This document shows, in pieces, positions 59,068 to 64,000 of a stretch of DNA of 64,000 nucleotides. Below the pieces are notes generated by a model, which searched no databases, was not told the DNA's origin, and saw only the letters and a list, made by a program, of their open reading frames with translations. Position 1 is the stretch's first letter. Every line of letters begins with the position of its first letter. The stretch is from Nitrospira defluvii. GTDB taxonomy: Bacteria > Nitrospirota > Nitrospiria > Nitrospirales > Nitrospiraceae. Location of the stretch: positions 372,001-436,000 of the forward strand of contig NZ_CAJNBJ010000016.1 of NCBI RefSeq assembly GCF_905220995.1, in the 5' to 3' direction. A program made the translations under genes and the position numbers.

Positions 59068-60014
59068 TGGTGATGCTCCTGTTCGCTCCTGACGATCATG
59101 GGATTGGTCTCATCTGCGCTGGCCAGGTAATAGTGGTCGACCACACGATAAATTTCTTCCCGCTTGGCCTCCCAGGTCGGCAGGCGCTCGCTGGTGAGGA
59201 TGTCGCTGATGTTGTCGTGCAGCATATGGAGGTTGTCGAAAATGTTTGCCACCTCCGGATACCGCGCGGCAAAGGCCGGGCTATACTCCGCCGCGAGCGG
59301 CATGAAGGTCCACTGCACCGGAGGCTGATCAAGATAGCCCCGATAGGTCGTCAGAATCGGCCGAACCGCCTTGGTCTTGGCAGCCAGGTTCGTCGCCGCC
59401 TGCAAGGGATCGTACACAGCGACCTGCAAATAGTGATACGACCAGATCGTCGCGTTGAACAGCGGGAAGCGCGTCCGGAACGCCTTGGAATAGGGAAACT
59501 GATCCAGGCGGCGATGGTCCAGCCGCTTCGACGTGAGCGCATAGGCGCTGTTTCGGTAATACTCCAGCACCTCGCGGATGGCGCGATCCTTATCCGGTTC
59601 GTCCGACACCACGATGTCGTAGGTCGCCCGATGGAGGGCATGGGCTTCGTCGAAGGTGTTTTGCGCGCGCCAGGCCAGCTTCATGTAGGTCGGCGCGATC
59701 GCCTCCTCATTGGGATTCAGCCTCGGTTTGGTGGCGATGAACGCGAGGGTTTCCTTCCGGGCCCGCTCTTCAATAGCCGCCACGTCCCTGCCGCCGGTCA
59801 GCAAGAGATTCTCGTACAGATTGGAATGACCGAAGTCGACGCCGTTGAACTCACTGTCGAGTTCGGCTAAGTCCTCGCGCAAGGCGAAATTCCAGAACGC
59901 GCGATAGTAAAAGCGCTTGTCACGCGGCTCGAACTGGCTGCACGCCGCCGTCGCCAGCGCGACCATGGCCAAGGCCACGATTGTCAGGCGGCGCAGGTCT
60001 GATCCACTCGCCAT
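59064..60014 (-). CDS. Lipoprotein of unknown function with His-rich C-terminus
   Basis: The 316-residue protein has a lipoprotein signal with ATAAC, Cys at residue 25. The mature part is helical, with RKETLAFIATKPRLNPNEEA and HALHRATYDIVVSDEPDKDR and several aromatic pairs. It ends EQEHHH, a His tail that could bind metal. AAGGAG is 9 nt before the ATG at 60014; the frame runs on to 60188 without a better site. It lies in the middle of an operon, coupled to the barrel gene by an overlapping TTGA. Function unknown. Confidence 0.75.
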   Translation of the reverse strand: MASGSDLRRLTIVALAMVALATAACSQFEPRDKRFYYRAFWNFALREDLAELDSEFNGVDFGHSNLYENLLLTGGRDVAAIEERARKETLAFIATKPRLNPNEEAIAPTYMKLAWRAQNTFDEAHALHRATYDIVVSDEPDKDRAIREVLEYYRNSAYALTSKRLDHRRLDQFPYSKAFRTRFPLFNATIWSYHYLQVAVYDPLQAATNLAAKTKAVRPILTTYRGYLDQPPVQWTFMPLAAEYSPAFAARYPEVANIFDNLHMLHDNISDILTSERLPTWEAKREEIYRVVDHYYLASADETNPMIVRSEQEHHH

Positions 60015-60130
60015 GCTGAATTGCTCCTTCATCGATGTGAACAGACGCCTCGCGGCAGAGGCTGGGCGCTTACCGTCTCGCGTCCGTGCGCACACGTGAG
60101 GCGACGTATTCGCCGCCTCACGCACTCGCT

Positions 60131-60727
60131 TCAGTGGCAATGATGCCCATGCACCAGCGCGTGGCCGCGCCCACGAGCAATCAGCCACCGGTTCACCGGA
60201 AACGCGGCTGCACCGGCCAGGATCAGCGACAAGGTCAAGCTGCCCCAGAAGAGCGGATCAGGCAAGCCGGCCTCCATCGCGCCAGGAATCACCAGCATGA
60301 TCGCATTATCGACCAATTCCATAGTGGTCATCGACAACGTATCCGAGGCCAACGCCAGCCCGATGGCGGTTCCCCAAGCCATGCCCGCCCGCCGCAAGGG
60401 ATACAACGTCATGGCATACCCGAAGGTAAAAGCCAACGCAACGGCCAGGGCGACGGTCGGCCAATTGCCCCACCCCAGCACCGTGCCCAGTACCATGCCG
60501 GCGACTTCGCCGATGGTGCACCCGGTCAAGCAATGCAGGGTGGCCATAAGTGCGGTGTGATTGAGTGAGACCGCATCATGCTCCTGCACCCGCGGCCCCT
60601 GCTCGTGATGCGGGTGATGACGATGCTGGATCCCCTGCACCTCTCCATGAGCCTCTTCACAGCTATGCTGTTGGGCGGTCCCGCGATGGAGAGATAGGGT
60701 TGTGCCGGCTGAGTGAGAATGAAGCAT
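60131..60727 (-). CDS. DUF4396 membrane protein with His-rich N-terminus
   Basis: The 198-residue protein has a His/Gln-rich N-terminal segment (residues 15-50, HRHHPHHEQGPRVQEHDAVS) and then about four or five membrane segments. HCLTGCTIGEVAGMVLGTVL and WGTAIGLALASDTLSMTTME are DUF4396 signatures. The family is thought to be a membrane protein of unknown role; its relatives sit next to copper or heavy-metal genes as I recall. Here it leads an operon with a His-tailed lipoprotein and a beta-barrel. AAAGGAGG precedes the ATG. A metal-export role is inference. Confidence 0.85.
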   Translation of the reverse strand: MLHSHSAGTTLSLHRGTAQQHSCEEAHGEVQGIQHRHHPHHEQGPRVQEHDAVSLNHTALMATLHCLTGCTIGEVAGMVLGTVLGWGNWPTVALAVALAFTFGYAMTLYPLRRAGMAWGTAIGLALASDTLSMTTMELVDNAIMLVIPGAMEAGLPDPLFWGSLTLSLILAGAAAFPVNRWLIARGRGHALVHGHHCH

Positions 60728-61065
60728 GTGATCCTCCTTTGTCTGTGGTGATGTCTGCCGTCATCACTACAGACGGAGGCGGGGGAGAAATATTACAGCT
60801 CTTCTGTCATCCGGCCTGGCCGCCCCCTGACCTCGTCACCGCCTGATCATCGTACGGGGCGCTCCCACCTGTGTCGGAACAGAATCGTGTCGGAGGTTTC
60901 CCACTCACGCCACTATGAATAGCGGAGAATACGTGCATTTGTGATTCACTCCGCGACGAAATCTGTGTCGTCCTGCAACAGTCACGGAAAAAGTCTTGAT
61001 CTGGACCTTGGAGACATGCTTGACTGAAATTTATTGTTCATCGTCTTCCCTGATGGAGGATTTGC
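60728..61065. other. Spacer, nothing supported
   Basis: About 340 bp between two divergent genes, so promoters lie here. No repeat or recognisable operator was seen. Confidence 0.4.
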
Positions 61066-61572
61066 ATGCCGCATGGAAGTCTTCGCCTTCTCGTGACTCT
61101 CGCCCTGCTCCTCGCTCCGCTCTCCGCATCAGCCACCGACACGGCTCCCGACACCAGCCTCGCCCCCTTAAAGTTTCTTGCCGGAGAATGGAAGGGTGCC
61201 GACGCCGAAGGGAAGCCGCACAAGATCGCCTTTGCCCTCAGTTCTGGAGGAACCACCTTGACCGAAACCCTCACCCCGCCCGACAGCCCGCCCATGACAA
61301 CCATGTACTACAGCGACGGCGACCAGTTGATGTTGACGCACTATTGCTCGCTCAACAATCAGCCACGAATGCGCGCCGCGGCGGTCAAAGAAGGAGACAA
61401 GAGCATCAGCTTCGCCTTCGTCGACGTCACGAATCTCAAGAACCCGACCGATGTGCACATGAGACAGCTGGTGATCGACGTGAAAGACCACGATCACATT
61501 ACCCAGACCTGGACGCTCAGCAAGGCGGGGAAGGATGTCCCAAAGGTGTTTTCGTTTGAACGGGTGAAGTAA
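61066..61572 (+). CDS. Exported DUF1579-like protein
   Basis: The 168-residue product has a signal peptide (LRLLVTLALLLAPLSASATD). The mature part begins LKFLAGEWKGADAEGKPHKI and continues with beta-strands such as TMYYSDGDQLMLTHYC and ISFAFVDVTNLKNPT. LAGEWKG and the strand pattern suggest a small lipocalin-like fold related to DUF1579-type proteins. GGAGGATTTGC precedes the ATG. Periplasmic; ligand unknown. The methyltransferase gene follows on the same strand, 37 bp later. Confidence 0.72.
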   Translation: MPHGSLRLLVTLALLLAPLSASATDTAPDTSLAPLKFLAGEWKGADAEGKPHKIAFALSSGGTTLTETLTPPDSPPMTTMYYSDGDQLMLTHYCSLNNQPRMRAAAVKEGDKSISFAFVDVTNLKNPTDVHMRQLVIDVKDHDHITQTWTLSKAGKDVPKVFSFERVK

Positions 61573-61609
61573 CCGACGCCACACCGGGCGCAAGAGTAGG
61601 AGTCTGCAC

Positions 61610-62467
61610 ATGCCAACACACACGCCGGAAGCCGTCATCGAAGCGCAGCGCCAGGATTGGAACCGCGTCGCACCGGGCTGGGACAAATGGGACCAATTCT
61701 TCAACCGTACCATGGCGTTCATCAACCACCGCCTGGTGGCCGATGCCCGCGTACGTCCGGGGCTTCGGGTCTTGGACCTTGGATCAGGGACAGGCTACCC
61801 GGCGATCCTCGCCGGTGAAGTGGTCGGAGCGGAGGGCACCGTCATCGGGATCGACCTGGCGGAATCCATGCTGGCAGTGGCCACACGCAAGGCCAAGACG
61901 CTCGGCTTGCAGCAGGTCAGCTTTCGCACCGGTGACGTCACTTCGCTGCCGTTCGAGACCGGCTCGATCGATGCCGTCATCAGCCGGTTTTGCCTGATGT
62001 TCCTCCCGGACATTCCCAAGGCCGCCGGGGAGATCGCCCGCGTGTTGAAACCGGGAGGGTATGTCGCCGCCGCCGTCTGGTCCTCTCCAGACAAGAATCC
62101 GTTCATTCGGATTCCCATGGATATCATCAAATCAATTACCCCTCTGCCCCCGCCGGATCCTGAAGCACCGGGAATCTTTCGCCTGGCAAAACCCGGCGAC
62201 CTCGCAGGCATGCTGCAGCGGGCTGGACTCACCCCGTTGGATGATGAGGAATTTACCGCCGAGGTCGCCTACGAGTCCGGTGAAGAATTCTTTCGCGGGC
62301 TGATGGATATCGCGGCGCCGATTCAAAATCTCTTCGCGCAATTGACGCCGGCACAACAGGTGGAGGCTGAACAGGGGATCATCAAGGCAGTGAACGACTA
62401 TCGTGGGCCACAGGGCGTGGCCTTGCCGATCGCCGTGCGAATCGTCAGCGCAAGAAAGCCTCGATAG
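61610..62467 (+). CDS. Class I SAM-dependent methyltransferase
   Basis: The 285-residue protein is a class I methyltransferase of the UbiE/Methyltransf_11 group. Motif I is VLDLGSGTGYPAIL, then IGIDLAESMLAVATRKA, then FRTGDVTSLPFETGSIDAVI (motif II) and EIARVLKPGGYVAAAVW (motif III). The last 100 residues are a helical extension that forms the substrate pocket. The product could be a quinone, lipid or other small molecule methylated with SAM. TAGGAG precedes the ATG. Confidence 0.9.
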   Translation: MPTHTPEAVIEAQRQDWNRVAPGWDKWDQFFNRTMAFINHRLVADARVRPGLRVLDLGSGTGYPAILAGEVVGAEGTVIGIDLAESMLAVATRKAKTLGLQQVSFRTGDVTSLPFETGSIDAVISRFCLMFLPDIPKAAGEIARVLKPGGYVAAAVWSSPDKNPFIRIPMDIIKSITPLPPPDPEAPGIFRLAKPGDLAGMLQRAGLTPLDDEEFTAEVAYESGEEFFRGLMDIAAPIQNLFAQLTPAQQVEAEQGIIKAVNDYRGPQGVALPIAVRIVSARKPR

Positions 62468-62491
62468 GCACTACGCCGACTTCCTCCTGCA

Positions 62492-62518
62492 GCCCGCCGC
62501 CCAAACAGGACGGCGGGC
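62492..62518. terminator. Hairpin between convergent genes
   Basis: GCCCGCCG, an 11-nt loop, CGGCGGGC, just after the methyltransferase stop and before the stop of the leftward small secreted protein. Stable stem, no U run. Confidence 0.55.
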
Positions 62519-62538
62519 CGGGAGCGCCACACAGCCGA

Positions 62539-62817
62539 CTAGTCTTTGGCCTTCTCCTTCAACTCATTCATCTTTCCTTTCGCCCGCTCACCGGCCCCCT
62601 TTACCTTGCCCTTGGCGCGTTCGAGTTCTGCTTTCGTGTCGTTCCCCTTGAGCTCCTCATGCAGAGCCTTGGTTTCCCCCTTCATCTCTTCGATTTCACC
62701 TTTCACCGCCCCCTTGGCCTTTTCCATCTTGGCCTTCGTTTCGCCGGCTTCGGCCGAGATCATCATGCCAACCGACAGACAGACACCGATCATCGCCACT
62801 GTCATGAATGTACGCAT
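62539..62817 (-). CDS. Small exported Lys/Glu-rich LEA-like protein
   Basis: The 92-residue product has a signal peptide (TVAMIGVCLSVGMMISAEAG). The mature part is low in complexity, almost all Lys, Glu, Gly and Ala, in coiled-coil-like units (AKMEKAKGAVKGEIEEMKGE, AELERAKGKVKGAGERAKGK). It is the partner in style of the gene at 26871-27176; both look like LEA/CsbD-type desiccation proteins sent to the periplasm. GGAGG precedes the ATG at 62817. Confidence 0.82.
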   Translation of the reverse strand: MRTFMTVAMIGVCLSVGMMISAEAGETKAKMEKAKGAVKGEIEEMKGETKALHEELKGNDTKAELERAKGKVKGAGERAKGKMNELKEKAKD

Positions 62818-63021
62818 ACCCGTCCTCCGAGTGTAGGTGAACCGCTTTTCCTACTCTGCGCGTTCCCTGCTTCTCGCCCCACTGGAGAATCCCCTAGTTT
62901 TCGGGTGTCGAGTGTCCTATGGGATGACACTAGGGTTACCGCCAGTTGAACGACTGACCGTGCGGCGACACACTCGTGCCGACAGCCTGTGTACCCATCT
63001 CGTCGAGAAAGGAGAGTGGTC

Positions 63022-63456
63022 ATGCGACAGCTCATTCTTCGCAGCCTCTTAGGCTTCGTAATTGTTGCGGCCGGCGGGTGCAGCTATCTGTTCTATCCTC
63101 AGGCCAAGGACTTCACCGAGAAGGCAAAGGGTGGTACGACCATCGAGACCTTGATCAACCTGACCGATATGATGGAAGCAACTGCCAAGGCCGGCCGACA
63201 GGGGAAAGGAAAAGATCAGGCTCTTGATGATCTGCACAACCAGCTCCATGCCTTTGACAACACGATCTGCTGCGTCGACAAGAACAAGCGTGATCTACCG
63301 GCCTATGACTTGCTTGTCACGCACAATAAGGAGCTCTGGGCGATTTTTAAGCGCGCCTGGAAGTTCAAGGATGACCAACCTCAGCGCAGTCAACACATGG
63401 AGCTGTTTGCCACGGAAGTACGGGAGCTCCGGGACTCGCTCCACGCATTGCAATGA
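63022..63456 (+). CDS. Small lipoprotein of unknown function
   Basis: The 144-residue product has AAGGC with lipidated Cys at residue 20. The mature part is helical: EKAKGGTTIETLINLTDMME, ALDDLHNQLHAFDNTICCVD, with a Cys pair ICC that could form a disulphide. AAAGGAGAGTGG precedes the ATG at 63022. The family is not recognised. Confidence 0.75.
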   Translation: MRQLILRSLLGFVIVAAGGCSYLFYPQAKDFTEKAKGGTTIETLINLTDMMEATAKAGRQGKGKDQALDDLHNQLHAFDNTICCVDKNKRDLPAYDLLVTHNKELWAIFKRAWKFKDDQPQRSQHMELFATEVRELRDSLHALQ

Positions 63457-63607
63457 ATGCCGGAATGTTGCACAGTGCGCCACGGCGGCGGAGTCAGGCT
63501 CGCTGACTCCCCGCCGATGCAACGATTCACGACGCTCCCGCTGGAACGTCAAGCCGCTATGCTTGACCGATCTAGGTTGACGGGGAACCGCGAAAGGTGC
63601 GTGGCGC

Positions 63608-63982
63608 ATGCGTGCCGACAGTTTCAAAGACTTTGTTCTGGATCAGCTCGGCCGAGTCCCTCAACTCATGTGCAAAGCGATGTTCGGCGGCTATGGTCTC
63701 TATCAGCGCGAGACGTTCTTTGGCATCATTCACAAGGGCCGGCTCTACTTGAAAACCAATGGGATGACACAACCGACATATGCCGCGTGCGGCATGCAGC
63801 CGTTTCGCCCGAACGGCAAGCAGCTCCTCAAACACTATTACGAAGTGCCGATCGATATTCTGGAAGATGCCGAACAGTTGAAGGTCTGGGCGCACCGGGC
63901 CATTGCGCCACCGACTGCGCAATTGATGCTTCCGTTTCATAACCCTCCTTCCACACGGGACATGCTCGCTCACGAGTCATGA
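63608..63982 (+). CDS. TfoX N-terminal-domain protein
   Basis: The 124-residue protein matches the TfoX_N domain: DFVLDQLGRVPQLMCKAMFG, then GYGLYQRETFFGIIHKGRLY and YYEVPIDILEDAEQLKVWAH. TfoX regulates competence in some gammaproteobacteria, but single-domain members like this one occur widely with unknown role. There is no DNA-binding domain. The start at 63608 is the first ATG in frame with a fair AAGGTG upstream. Confidence 0.9.
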   Translation: MRADSFKDFVLDQLGRVPQLMCKAMFGGYGLYQRETFFGIIHKGRLYLKTNGMTQPTYAACGMQPFRPNGKQLLKHYYEVPIDILEDAEQLKVWAHRAIAPPTAQLMLPFHNPPSTRDMLAHES

Positions 63983-64000
63983 GCCAGCAACTCACCACGC

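Noticed and set aside
1-64000. tRNA, rRNA, CRISPR arrays, insertion sequences, prophage
   Set aside because: Looked for TTCGAATC-type arms, regularly spaced repeats, DDE transposase and phage gene patterns; none found.

Overview
The window looks like chromosomal DNA of a free-living, GC-rich Gram-negative bacterium. The envelope gene content supports this: many lipoproteins with lipoboxes, several outer-membrane beta-barrels, an AsmA-type protein, c-type cytochrome domains and a BON protein. My best guess for lineage is Nitrospira or a near relative (Nitrospirota). That rests on recalled resemblance of gene types and intergenic repeats, not on a search. I saw no rRNA, tRNA, CRISPR array, prophage or intact insertion sequence. 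About 70 protein genes are supported, mostly single genes or short operons of two or three.

Layout. 0-8.8 kb: a large unknown protein, a HAD phosphatase, a DUF155/RMD1-like protein, an unknown lipoprotein, a DUF481 barrel, an HI0933-type flavoprotein and a BON lipoprotein. 8.8-20.7 kb: AsmA-like protein, nitrilase-type hydrolase, a second HI0933-type flavoprotein overlapping an RBBP9-type hydrolase, a C39-like peptidase coupled to a GNAT acetyltransferase, an outer-membrane protein, a Na+/H+ antiporter, an aldo/keto reductase and an atypical SDR. 20.7-26.5 kb: an ExeA-type ATPase fused to a haem-binding DUF3365-like domain, an AlkD-like/SUI1/YaeQ gene group, a VF530 protein, and an AT-richer patch with an HNH nuclease. 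26.5-34 kb: a small secreted Lys-rich protein between two copies of an intergenic repeat, RF3, an SGNH hydrolase, a degenerate AAA-like protein and a superfamily II helicase. 34-45 kb: a sigma-54 activator, OsmC, a DEAD-box RNA helicase, pyrophosphatase, a CBS protein, and a Crp/Fnr regulator divergent from a two-haem cytochrome c. 45-52.6 kb: small conserved genes, GIY-YIG, a second degenerate AAA-like paralogue, a TPR protein, an MFS and an AEC transporter. 52.8-64 kb: an export operon (metzincin lipoprotein, unknown exported protein, tandem cupredoxin-like protein), a RelBE-like toxin-antitoxin pair, TPR lipoprotein, a His-rich DUF4396/lipoprotein/outer-membrane operon, a methyltransferase and a TfoX_N protein.

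The most unusual items are: (1) two paralogous small proteins that keep Walker-B and sensor-1 regions of a AAA ATPase but have lost the P-loop and carry Lys/Arg-rich tails; (2) an ExeA-type ATPase whose C-terminal domain is a CxxCH haem sensor rather than a peptidoglycan-binding domain; (3) an operon pairing a secreted metzincin with a duplicated cupredoxin-like protein; (4) two families of intergenic repeats, one of which starts immediately after stop codons; and (5) palindromic operator candidates in front of the SGNH gene and between Crp/Fnr and cytochrome c. I did not find one large unmistakable new multi-gene system; the AAA-like pair and the ATPase-haem fusion are the best leads.
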